In this document: in pieces, positions 52,070 through 63,073 of the stretch | How positions within the stretch are numbered: the first letter of the stretch is position 1 | Layout of the letters: the number at the start of each line of letters is the position of its first letter | From: Turnera subulata | Taxonomy: Eukaryota; Streptophyta; Magnoliopsida; Malpighiales; Passifloraceae | Reading direction: 5' to 3' | DNA: 64,000 nucleotides | NCBI GenBank assembly: GCA_028386065.3 | Contig: JAKUCV010007160.1 | Location: 75,324-139,323 of the forward strand | The notes under the pieces: model-generated | Seen by the model: the letters and a program-made list of their open reading frames with translations, nothing else | Database searches by the model: none | Told to the model about the DNA's origin: nothing | Program-made: the position numbers and the translations under genes

Positions 52070-55000
52070 TTGATTTTTGTAGGAAAGCAAGGGTGAGTGG
52101 TGACTGAAGATTGAAAATACTCATCCTTTGATTGGAACCATTTTTTATCCTTTTAAGTATCCTTTTGTGTCATTTTTTTGGTTGATTTGTGCATCTTTCA
52201 TTCATGCATTTTATACATAAGCAATGATGGAGATTAAATGGGGAAAGAGTTTTGTGAATCACATTTTAAAATTGGTTGGAAAAGAGCTTGGAGTAAGTTG
52301 GGGCATCTTTTGCTCAAGAGGATTAAGCAAATTTTGGTATCATCTGTCTACAAAATTTCAGTTCAAATTGTAATCAGAGGCATTATTATGGTTTGAGCTC
52401 AACTACAAAATTCCCTCAATCCATCAAACCTTAAATTTTGTGTATCACCAGACCTACAAAATTTCCTTCCTGGCTATATAAAAAAAAATATCTTGAAAGT
52501 CAGCCAAAAATATCTACAGTTCTACACCAAAACACATGGTTTTGGATTTGTTCCTTTATTACATCCCAAAAAAAAGGTTCATTTCCCCAATATCGATTTC
52601 TTTGTCTCTCTCCCACAGGTTCTTCTCTTTCAAAACTTCAAAATCCTCAAATCAAAAATAAATCCTGGCCTCCAGATTTAACAATCACACCCAATCGCCA
52701 TCACCCATATAGATTACGAAGGAGATAATTCTATACTACAATGCCGAGCTGAGTCACTGGAACCTCCTTCACCACTAACTGACGCATCACTATTAAGATG
52801 TGTTGTCGCCGTCCTGCTCCGAATATCTTTCGTGCATTGTTTCTGAAACAGGCGATACCTTTGCTGTTGGCCCTGCTTCAACGGAGAATCTTGTACCACC
52901 GGCTTCCACATCAATTCCGTCTTCTTTCTAGGATGCTCAAGATTACAACAAAGCAATTCTCTGAGCTCAATGCATTTACATGTTATGATATTTCATGTTG
53001 TCTTAGTTAACCGAGTTTTTAATATTATCATATGTATTGTTACTTTTTCCCTATGCAATTTTGGACTATGGCTTTCGTTTTGATTCAGTGTAATGCCTTT
53101 CATTTTTAAAATGGATTGTGCAGTTCTTTATCCTTTTCAATATTTGCATCCAATTTTATATTACCTATACATGGCCATTACTCTTTGCTTGATTTTCTTT
53201 TGCAGTATTCGCATATACACGTTTCTTTACAGAGGGAGTTCTCATGGTCCATTTAACATTTGTCTTGTTGCATTTGTAATACTGACATTCTCTGTTCTGT
53301 TTATATACATTGCCTATATTGAATGATTATAAAGTTTTGATTGGTCTATCCGATTTGGCTACCACCTATATTCCTATTCCTTGTGATCATCTCTATAAGG
53401 GTACTGCATGATTGTATAATGGCCTGGAAATTATACTTTTCCATTCTTGGTAATGTTTTTTGCAATATTTTTGACATGAGTACTGCTCTTGCTGCACTAT
53501 TTTCCCCTGTGCATTATACCTCTTCGTGGTTTTGTAAACAGGGGGCATATTTAGTCCTACCTTCTAATACCTTGTCCTGTTCATTTGATTTGATTTTCTA
53601 CATCTAGCGTGGCTTTATTATTGCTATCACATGTCCTCTTTGTTTATTGTCAAAAATATAATGCTTGCCATGTATTTACTTTACTAAGTTGAGTGATTGC
53701 TACATCATTCTACAGGTGTCTTCTTTTTGTAGCTTGGTTCGTGCCCTTCTTATGCAAAAATGGAGAAGAAAACCTATGGTCATCTATATTTGCCTTATTT
53801 ACATATCTCTTAACTTCATTCTTATCTATTATCTCTTGACATGATGTTCATCTCTTAGATATATGTAAGATATGTTTCTCACAAATATGTTAGTATGTAA
53901 GCTTTTTAATGGGGAAGTTCGTGTCAACATGACCATTGCTTTTTAAATGTTGCATTGTACTACTTCTTTATGTTCCAACCTTTGATGCCAATTTATTATC
54001 TTGCTCTATTGATTTTATGCATATGAGTGCTTCTAAAATGGTAATATCCATCTGTGTTGCTTGCTCCTTTCTTGAGATATTTATCTTTGGCTACCTCCTC
54101 TTCAATTCATATTTACTAATATTTTTTATTTTTATATATTTTTATTAAGTTTCATATTTTCCATCTTTATATTCATGAATTTAATTCAATATTTCCATTA
54201 AAAATTTAATATTTTCCCCTTTTATTCTAATCATATTTATTTTTTAAGGTTCTTTGGGTCATTTCTTATTTTTTATCTTGAGTTCCATATTTACTATATT
54301 TGTATACAAGAATCATATTTACTTACAAGAATATAATTTCAATATCTAACTAATCCATTGATATTAAATATATTAATTTAATGATATTCTTAAATTTCTA
54401 AGATACTACTTTACGATTTTTATTATAAAAAACTATTAAATCAATTTTCCGTAAAAGAATTTAATTTAAACATTTAGTTAACTCAATATCTTGCCCATTC
54501 TAATTCGAATATATTTTTTGGGCAACTCAATTTTTCTCTTCTTAGTTCTTATATTTTTTCCTGTTATTACAGCTATTATCTTTCATTGAGTTCCATATTT
54601 ATTATATTTACATAGAAGCCATTGAGGAATTGGAAAGGAAGTGAGAAGTACAAGTGGATCCAAAATTGAAGAACAAGGTTGCCTTACTTACATATCTCTT
54701 AACTTCATTCTTATCTTTTATCTCTTGACTTGATGTTCATCTCTTAGATTTCTGTAAGATATGTTTCTCACAAATTTGTTAGTATGTAAGGTTTTTGTGG
54801 GGGAGTTCGTGTCACCATGACCATTGCTTTTTAAATGTTGCATTATACTACTTCTTTACTTTCCAAGCTTTGCTGCCATTTTATTTGCTTGCTCTATTGA
54901 TTTTATGCATATGAGTGCTTCTAAAATGGTAATATCCAGCTGTGTTGCTTGCTCCTTTCTTGACATGTGTATTTTTGGTTACCTCCTCTTTGCCACTTCA

Positions 55001-55272
55001 TGTTTTATATGTCTTGCGGTTATGACAGCTTGGTTTATGTTTCTTTTGAGTTGATGACAAAAGGGGGAGAAAACAATAGACATGCACATTCTTGGTTGAT
55101 TGTTGTCTTAGTGCATCTCAACTTTTGTATGCTTTCATTCTTGAGTAATTTAATTATACCACTCCTATGATATTGGCATATAAGCATATTGACAGGGGGA
55201 GCACTTCGTTATTCTACTTGTTCGCTTTTTGAGAAAATATCCATATGTGACATCAACAAAAAAGGGGGAGAA
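52070..55272 (+). mobile_element. 3-prime internal region of family 4 element, no pol
   Basis: After gag there is no protease, integrase or reverse transcriptase in any frame. 52070-52440 is T-rich. Around 52714-52956 the minus strand has an unrecognised 80-codon ORF. 53090-54150 and 54820-55060 are T-rich and translate into hydrophobic peptides that look spurious. 53790-54104 and 54680-55272 are repeats of the same block (also 35806-36375). It ends in AAAGGGGGAG just before the LTR at 55273. The element is gag-only. Confidence 0.65.
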
Positions 55273-56317
55273 TGTTGGATTATATCTTATAATTGTTATG
55301 TGTTTTTGTTCATGTCAGAATTGATTACATTAAAAATTTTTTGAATAGGTTATACACAGATTTATTGACGTTAGGCCTCCACTTTACTTTCAGCTGACCC
55401 ACTTTACTTTCAGCTTAATTGTTATATATGTACAACATTTTATTCCATGTGGATCAAAATTATTTACTTGCTCTAGCCCAATATCAATATGTGCACTATA
55501 ACCTTTATTATTTTCATTGGGCTCACTTAACTCTTTCATTATACTACTTCTTTAACTGCCATTTTATTTTCTTGCTCTATTGATTTATTGCATGTGAGTG
55601 CTTCTAAAATGGTAATATCCAGCTGTGTTGCTTGCTTCTTTCTTGACATGTGTATTTTTGGTTACCTCCTCTTTGCCACTTCATGTTGTATATGCCTTGC
55701 GGTTATGACACCTTGGTTTATGTTTCTTTTTGGCTGATGACAAAAGGGGGAGAAAACAATAGACATGCACATTCTTGGTTGATTGTTGCCTTAGTGCATC
55801 TCAACTTTTGTATGCTTTCATTCTTGAGTAATTTGATTACACCACTCCTATGATATTGGCATATAAGCATATTGACAGGGGGAGCACTTCGTTATTCTAC
55901 TTGTTCGCTTTTTGAGAAAATATCCATATGTGACATCAACAAAAATGGGGGAGAATGTTGGATTATATCTTATAATTGTTATGTGTTTTTGTTCATGTCA
56001 GAATTGATTACATTAAAAAATTTTTGAATAGGTTATACACAGATTTGTTGACGTTAGGCCTCCACTTTACTTTCAACTGACCCACTTTACTTTCAGCTTA
56101 ATTGTTATATATGTACAACATTTTATTCCATGTGGATCAAAATTATTTACTTGCTCTAGCCCAATATCATTTTGTGCACTATAACCTTTATTATTTTCAT
56201 TGGGCTCACTTAACTCTTTCATGCATCAAGCCCTAGTTTCTTATTTTTTTAGTGGGGTGACGTCGTTTTGACAAGGAAGCACACATGTGTTTTTTCCTTC
56301 CTAGTCCAGATACACAT
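55273..56317 (+). mobile_element. Two tandem 3-prime end units with truncated family 4 LTRs
   Basis: An LTR start (TGTTGGATTATATC) at 55273 runs only to about 55537, where the 3-prime internal region starts again. A second LTR start at 55956 runs to about 56317. Both carry an 18-bp tandem duplication (CACTTTACTTTCAGCTGACC-like, near 55379 and 56061) that the full LTR at 36376 lacks, so one unit was copied from the other. Confidence 0.75.
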
Positions 56318-57018
56318 CCCCCCTCCCCAAGAATCATATTTACTTACAAGAATTTAATTTAAATATCAAATTAATCCAAGAATACTAATTATATTAATTG
56401 AAAAATAATTTTCAATTTTCAAGGTACTACTTTACTACTTGATTGTATAAAGATATTAATTAAATTTTTCATAAAAGTATTTAATTTAAATAAATAATTA
56501 ATTCAATATCTTACTCATTATAATTTTATCATATTTTTTGGGTCTCTTCTTGGTTCTTATTGTTTTTTCTATTACCTATTAGCTTTGATATACTTTATTG
56601 CTTAGTTATATAAAGATATTACTTTACTACTTAATTATATAAAGTAATTTTCCAGTAACTCATTTGGTCTATACGATTTTTAAAAATTAAATGTAGTTAG
56701 TGCTAGAAAAATTATAAATGTAAGTTATATTAAAAAAATAAATTAGATTTCCTGAAATTTATTATTAAAAATAATATTTTTCTAATATTTTGATATTTAA
56801 GGTTATTTTGGCTATTTTCCCTTACCAATTTGGTAATTTTCCTAGAAAATACTAGAAACAAAGTGTGGAAAAATAGTATTTAGTTTAGGATAATAATATA
56901 TAGTGGGAAATAATAACATTTATATAAAAGTTATACATTTTAAAGAATCACTGGAAATTTCATCCTCCAAAGAATCATCAGAACAAGTATCTTCTCCAGA
57001 TGACCCGTCAACAGAGGT
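56318..57018. other. AT-rich non-coding DNA, partly family 4
   Basis: 56330-56380 matches the AT-rich stretch at 35420-35470 of the family 4 internal region; the rest is unassigned. A short open segment at 56945-57015 (Ser/Glu-rich) may be a coding scrap but has no known domain. Confidence 0.4.
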
Positions 57019-58639
57019 ACTTGTGATAACTGTGTAATTAAGACTTAAAATGTTTACATGATGAGAAAGGATGTAGGAGGGAGGAGCTAGTGCAGTTGGC
57101 CAACAGTTGGCATTGGTTGGCTAACAGTTGGCTTCAGTTGGCTAGCCATTGGCGCACCAACGAGCCCGCTGGTGCACAATGAAGCACTAATCGGATAATC
57201 AGGTTTAAGTGTGGATTAGTGAATGCTAAGCACTCGGGGATGATTAATTAAGGGTTAAGAGAGGGCAAGTGGCTGGCGACTTGGCTTAATCCTATTGCTT
57301 AAAAACAAGTAGGAGGTGGGGAGGTGCTTGGCTAGGTGGCAGAATTTGGTGCAAAGGCAACAAGTGGCTGCTTAGTCACCTACTTGCCTTGGCCCTCAAA
57401 AAGCCAAGCAAGCACCTCAATCCCTCTTCTACCCAATATTATGAAACAGGCTAAGGGAAGAAAAACTTAGCCATTCTCAAGGTACTCTCAAGCCTCTAGC
57501 ACACAAGAGGAGGTAAGTGATATGAGTTGGAATTCTTATATGTTTTGGTTCAAATTGGCTAGCTAGGTATGTTGTTGGTTTGGGCCGTGTAGAAGCTTGG
57601 TGTGATGGGAGGCCTAAGGCTATGTTGCTAAGTATTTGGATTGTGGGAGGGTTGCTGTTTAAGTGGGGACGTTAGTTGGCTAAGCTGGTGGACGATTGAA
57701 CCCGTGGGTGGCCATTGGCCCTGCTGGTGCACCATTGGCCCTGTGGGTGGCCAATTGGCTAGTCAATGGGCGCACCAATGCATAGGCTATTATATGTACA
57801 TGCTTTTACTTGATGCTTTGCTGCCTAAGTGTTATTGTGCACATTGCTGGTGTATTTGTGTGTGTGGGCAGGTGCTAAAAGCCAAGCAGCATGAAGGGAA
57901 AGAAAAGGGCCTAGTGAGCCCTGATTTAGTGTAAGTGTGGGGTTTCATGCTTGTAATATCCAATAATGCTTTTTGGCTGGGAAAATAACCCAAATTCTTG
58001 GTATTGGCACCTATGGTGCTATATGGTGATAGCCTTGGCTTAAGTGGTGTGCCCTAAATGGGATATGCACTTGCATATCCATGCATTGCACTGGCATTTG
58101 TGCTATTAAAGGCCTTGCGGTAGTGGTGGCCGCCTGATCATTTGGTGTTGTGGAGACCTTACTATTGGATGATCTATTTGTTGAGCTATACTAGCATTGT
58201 TGGCTACTTACTTGTTTGTGTCCTATACTTGCTGAGTCGTGGACTCACCCCTTCCACCCGTTTCTTTTCAGGGCGAGGAGAGTTTAGTAAGCTGGTGTGG
58301 GAGGAGCCGAGCAGAGAGAACTAATAGGCGATGGGTATATAGCTAGACTTGGCATTAAGCCATGTTTTTGTGTTCATATAAGTAGTGTAATAGCCTATAA
58401 AATTTGAGTAGAGCCCCTATGGGTGAAGCTTGAATTTTTGTAATGTGATTGTGTGGCTGTGATAATTATGCATTCCTACTTCATATATTTGTTTGTGATG
58501 AGTTGCTTGCTGCACGACTAAGTGATATTCACTGCCGGGCTAACTTCTGCCCATGAACCGTCTAGGCCTGCGGGTGCCCTGTTGCATGCCTGCTGGTGCA
58601 CTTGGCACCTGGTCGGTCACGCTTTGACGGGGCGTGATA
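57019..58639 (+). mobile_element. 5-prime LTR region of a Tekay/Del-like gypsy element
   Basis: The right edge is fixed: it ends GGGGCGTGATA (usual form GTGACA) and is followed by a primer-binding site. The last 190 bp reappear at 62018-62210. The left edge is uncertain. The sequence includes a word-repeat zone of TTGGCTA/CAGTTGG motifs (57100-57170) and variations on TGGTGCACCATTGG (57170, 57700-57780). Confidence 0.65.
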
Positions 58640-58643
58640 GTTA

Positions 58644-58657
58644 TGGTAGCACAGTGC
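58644..58657 (+). promoter_or_regulatory. Degenerate primer-binding site of gypsy element
   Basis: TGGTAGCACAGTGC, four bases after the LTR end, is a mutated form of the tRNA-Met site TGGTATCAGAGC with two extra bases. Confidence 0.5.
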
Positions 58658-58759
58658 AGTTACGAAATTCTTGCTTTGGGGCTTAGGGATAGTAAGTGTC
58701 AGAGGCTATTACCCACTAACTAGTGGTTGCGGATTAGTGAGGGCTAATGTATATGTTAC

Positions 58760-59400
58760 TTCTTTGGTAGCCCATTTGTGCAGGAAAGCAAACCAAGAGG
58801 AAATTGGGAAAAGAGGTGTATGATAAGGCTGAGGCATATCATGCGCATTCAACTGGGGTGGTTCAGGATAGGGGGAACAATTGTTTGCTGAGGAAGAAGT
58901 GCCTAGTGAAAATGAACAATATGATGCATCCCAACCACAAGAAATGTCGTTGGAAATATTGAAGGGGGGATTGCATGGTGTAAACAAGGCAGTTGAAACC
59001 GTGGCTGAGTTGATGGCTGCTAACCAAAAAAATAGAGAGAACCCGGTATAGTGGGATCGTAGTGGGGATTTTGCTTTGGTGACATTTATGAAGCTTGACC
59101 CACCAACATTCTCCAGAGTTGAGGACGATGAGCCACAACAGTTCTTGGATGGGATTTGGAATTGTTGTTGGGTAGAAATTACACTATTCATGCAGGCAGA
59201 TGGGGCATATTGCTCGAGACTGTTTTGGTGGGCAGTAATCTATGAGATCATCCAGTGTAGCTTCTCCACCATTTAGGCCTCAGCGAGCCGATAGCCAGAC
59301 ATCATCCCGAGGTAGGGAAAATTTTGGGCGTGGTTCATTGGCTAGAGGAACTAGTAGCATTAAGCCAAGTAAAGGCAAGCTCGAGTGTTATGTCTGACCC
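58760..59400 (+). pseudogene. Gag of gypsy element, broken
   Basis: A weak Gag start with stops leads to FMKLDPPTFSRVEDDEPQQF (about 59085-59145), the usual entry to the chromovirus Gag core. The next few hundred residues are deleted and the frame jumps to a zinc knuckle remnant (RQMGHIARDC, about 59192-59222), a Ser/Arg-rich tail and the protease. It is not functional. Confidence 0.75.
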
Positions 59401-62012
59401 AAGAAGATGCTAAAGCTTCTAGCACGGTTGTGATAGGTATACTAAAAGTTTCGCCATGCCCAGCAATATCTTTAATTGATACGGGGTGTACGCACACCTT
59501 TGGTAACTCTCATTTTGCTAAATATTTTAAGGAGGTGCCTTCTAAGTTGAGTAGCCCATTGGTTATGTACACCCTCTAGATGAGCGTGTTTTTGTGGAGG
59601 ATGTATATCGGGGTTGTGACATTTGTATTGGGGGACATCATATACCTGCAAATTTGTTGCTTTTGCATATGGCAGAATTTAATGTGTTGTTGGGCATGGA
59701 CTGGTTGTCTTGTAATGGTGCTCGGGTGGATTGTGCTAATAAGAGGGTCAGGTTTCAATCGAGTTTGGAAGAGTAATTTGTGTTCCATGGGAAGTTTTTC
59801 CCCCAAAACCACAAGTTGTCTCTGTTGCAAGGGCTGTTCGGGCAGTGCGGAATGCGGACTTTTTATACTTGGCACCAGTTCAAAGTGTTGGTGTGCAAAT
59901 ACTTACAGCCGAATAAGTTCCTATTGTAAATGAATTTCTTGATGTGTTCCCTAACGATTTGCTTGGATTGCCTCCTAACCGTGATATCATGTTTGGTATC
60001 GAGCTTATACCCGAGGCAAAAACTGTTTCTATCAGTATTTATCTGATGACACCTACTGAATTGCGGGAATTGAAAACTCAGTTGCTAGACTTGCTAGACA
60101 AAGGATTTTTAACGCCAAGTGTATCTCCATAAGGGGCACCAGTTTTATTTGTTAAGAAGAAGGACAGTTCCATGAGGCTGTGCATCGATTACCAACAATT
60201 GAATAAGTTGACAGTGGAAAATAAATATCTGTTGCCCCGAATTGATGATCTGTTTGATCAGCTGCAAAGTGCAAAATATTTTTCAAAGATTGCCTTGAGA
60301 TCAGGGCACCATTAGCTAAAAATCAAGGCAGAGGATGTGCTGAAGACAACATTCAGGACCCATTATGGCCATTACAAATTTCTGGTTGTCATTCGGGCTT
60401 ATTAATGCTCCAGCAACATTTATGGACATGATGAATCGAGTGTTCATGGAGTATCTCAACAATTTTGTTATTGTGTTTATTGATGTTATGTTGGTATACT
60501 CGAAGTCCAAGGAGGAGGTTGAGAAGCAATTACGGGTTGTGTTATCGATTTTGGAAGAGAAGAAATGGTATGCAAAGTTCTCAAAGTGCGAGTTCTAGCT
60601 TGAGAAAGTGTCTTTCCTTGGCCATGTGATATCTGAAATAGGATAGAAGTAGACCCGTAGAAGGTCGAAGCCATTGTGAACTAGCAAAGACAAACCAATG
60701 TGATGGAGGTGCAAAGTTTCTTGGTTTGGTTGGTTACTATTGTCTGTTTGTTGAGAGTTTCTCGTGCATTGCTGCACCTTTAACCAAATTGACACAAAAG
60801 AAAGTGCAATTTCAGTGGGCTGAAAGTTGTGAAGCTAGCTTTCAGGAGCTGAAGCATAAACTCACCACGGCACCAATTTTGGCGTTGCCCATGGAGAATG
60901 GTATGTTCACGGTTTATTGTGATGCATCATGAGTAGAGATGGGTTGTGTTCTAATGTAAGAGGGTAAGGTAATTGCGTATGCATCTAGAAAACTGAAGAA
61001 TAATGAAGAGAATTATCCAGTACATGATCTTGAAATGGCAGCAATAGTTTTTGCTTTCATAATCTGGCGACATTACCTTTGTGGAGAGCCATGCAAAATT
61101 TATATGGATCACAAGAGCCTAAAGTATATCCTTGAGTAGCACGATCTGAATCTGAGGCAACGAAGGTGGGTTAAATTACTTAAGGACTATGATTGTGTCA
61201 TTAAATATCATCCTGGGAGGGCCAATGTAGTTGCTGATGCATTGAGCCAGAAGTCAGTTGGTAACCTAGCACATCTTACCGTAACCCAGAGGCTCGCATT
61301 GGGGGCGTGGCATACATTGGCTGAGACGGGTGCACTATTGCCTCATTACCAAGTGCGACCTACTTTAAATGTTGAAAATGCCAAGGCACAAGATGAAGAT
61401 TCAGAAACTAAGTTGTGGAAGGAGAAGACTGGTCAGGGAGAATTGTCGGGATTTGTTGTTTTTGATCACGACATTTTGAGATTTGGTTCGGGAATATATG
61501 TTCCTAATGTTGGAAATATCCGCAATAAGCTCATGGGTGAGGCATTTAAGATCCGATACACTATGCACCCAGGTTGCACCAAAATGTCCCATGATCTTAA
61601 GCAACACTATTGGTGGAACAATATAAAATAAGATGTGGCAGATTATGTAGCTAAGTGTCTCACTTGCTAGAAAGTGAAGGAAGAACATCAAAAAGTACCG
61701 GGGCTACTTCAGCCGTTGCCTATTCCGGAATGGAAATGGGAGAGGATTGCTATGGATTTTGATAGTAGGCTGCCTCGGACTGTTGGTGGATTTAATGTTA
61801 TTTAGTTGATTGTGGACAGGTTAACCAAGTCTGCAAACTTCCTTCCGATGAAGACTACATACAACTTTGCCAAGTTGGCTCAGTTTTTTTTTTATGATAT
61901 CATAAGGTTACATGGTGTGTCGCTCTCTATTCTTTCTAATCGAGGGCCACAATTCACATCTAGATTTTGGTGTAGCTTTTTTAGGAGGCAATGGGCACTC
62001 AGCTTGATCTGA
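59401..62012 (+). pseudogene. Pol of Tekay/Del-like gypsy element, broken
   Basis: The order is that of Ty3/gypsy. Protease: LIDTGCTHTF, about 59472, then FNVLLGMDWL. Reverse transcriptase from about 59940: [24 protein letters not shown], then [13 protein letters not shown], where the catalytic FIDD has become FIDV. RNase H: from about 60790, with PLTKLTQKKVQFQW at its entry. Integrase: about 61540-62010, with MHPGCTKMSHDLKQHYWW, ERIAMDF, VDRLTKSANFLP and SNRGPQFTSRFW. There are many stops and frameshifts. Sequence stops in the integrase core, before the chromodomain expected in this clade. Confidence 0.88.
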
Positions 62013-62017
62013 GCATG

Positions 62018-62210
62018 AATTGTGTGGCTGTGATAATTATGCATTCGTACTTCATATGTTGGTTTGTGATGAGTTGTTTGCTGCACGACTAAGTGAGATT
62101 AACCGTTGGGCTAACTTCTGCCCATGAACCGTCTAGGCCTATGAGTGCCCTGTGGCATGCCTGTTGGTACATTTGGCACCTGGCCGATCACGCTTTGGCA
62201 GGACGTGAGA
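62018..62210 (+). mobile_element. Remnant of the gypsy 3-prime LTR
   Basis: It matches 58448-58639, the last 190 bp of the 5-prime LTR, including the GCTAACTTCTGCCCATGAAC block, and ends AGGACGTGAGA. The deletion that removed the integrase end and the rest of this LTR has its breakpoint at about 62013. Confidence 0.82.
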
Positions 62211-62395
62211 GTACCTTCCTCCCAACATGCGAATTCAAGCTCCATCTCCTCCACCCACTTAGCATGGGTTCGGGTCTTTGTGTTGGCCTGTCTGAGTTCA
62301 TCCTCCATCTCAGCCTACATCGCGGCTTCAATACAAACTTTCACCTAGTTTAGCTTCAAAAAAAGTTTGAAGGCTTCAGTACAAACTCCCGCAAG
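62211..62395. other. Short unassigned stretch
   Basis: A minus-strand ORF of 65 codons (62308-62111) with a charged helical start (MEDELRQANTK) overlaps here. It may be a scrap of a retrotransposon Gag-like protein but carries no diagnostic motif. Confidence 0.25.
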
Positions 62396-62710
62396 GCCCT
62401 GTGGCAAAGTTTGCTACTGATTATAGAGGGCGTAGACACAGAAAGACATTTGCCATGGAGTAGCTCCAACGTTTTCTGTGGCAAAACTTATTGTGTGGGT
62501 CCATCAATATTAGCCATGTAATTGCTTGAGACTATTCTGTGGCAAAGGTGGACAGTGGGTCCAATTTCAATTTGCCACCGATCGTACACAGGCAGGTGCC
62601 GTGGCAAAATTCAAGATTTTTTGCCACAGACCCACTTTCGAGGCTGATTCGTGGGAAAAATCAGTTAGCTGTGGCAAATCTGTGGCTAATTTGTAGGCAA
62701 CCTCAACCAC
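62396..62710. repeat. CACTA-like subterminal repeats
   Basis: The word CTGTGGCAAA and its complement TTTGCCACAG occur about seven times in both orientations (about 62400, 62480, 62531, 62569, 62600, 62621, 62672). Clusters of such motifs in both orientations are typical for the ends of plant CACTA (En/Spm) transposons, where the transposase binds. The CACTA terminus itself was not found, so the element is truncated or related only by its end. Confidence 0.55.
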
Positions 62711-63071
62711 CCCATCAATTAATGTTAATGAACTATGATTTTACTTTCTAAAATTAATATTAATTTTTTATTTCTTCTATTCTCCCATAAATTTTCTTTT
62801 GGATATTTATAATTTTAGTATAACATAATGGATTTCTTTGCTAATTTCAAATGACATTATAACAAAATAAAATATTTTTAAAATTATTTGTTAAGATTTT
62901 CATAATTTATGTGGATTTTACATTTGTTTACAACTAGGTTTATTTCTTATTTAACCGTTTTTCAATATTTATCTCTTTCTACAAAGAGTGGACCTTTCTA
63001 TCAGAAAAAACCAAATGAGTTGGTACTTAACAGATAATATACCATGTATATTCAGGTACAGTAAATGATGA
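62711..63071. other. AT-rich non-coding DNA
   Basis: No gene or recognisable repeat is seen between the subterminal repeats and the mariner-like end. Confidence 0.5.
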
Positions 63072-63073
63072 TA

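Noticed and set aside
52714..52956. Minus-strand 80-codon ORF in the family 4 internal region.
   Set aside because: No recognised domain, no promoter or homologous copy in the window; kept only as a remark.
53093..55853. Hydrophobic ORFs (77, 88, 70, 76, 67 codons) that might be membrane or envelope proteins, with near-copies at 35948-36160.
   Set aside because: The DNA is T-rich, so translations are hydrophobic by composition; frames are not kept between repeat copies and no signal or envelope motif is present.
58709..59191. 160-codon minus-strand ORF.
   Set aside because: It is antisense to the gypsy gag, whose residues are recognisable on the plus strand.
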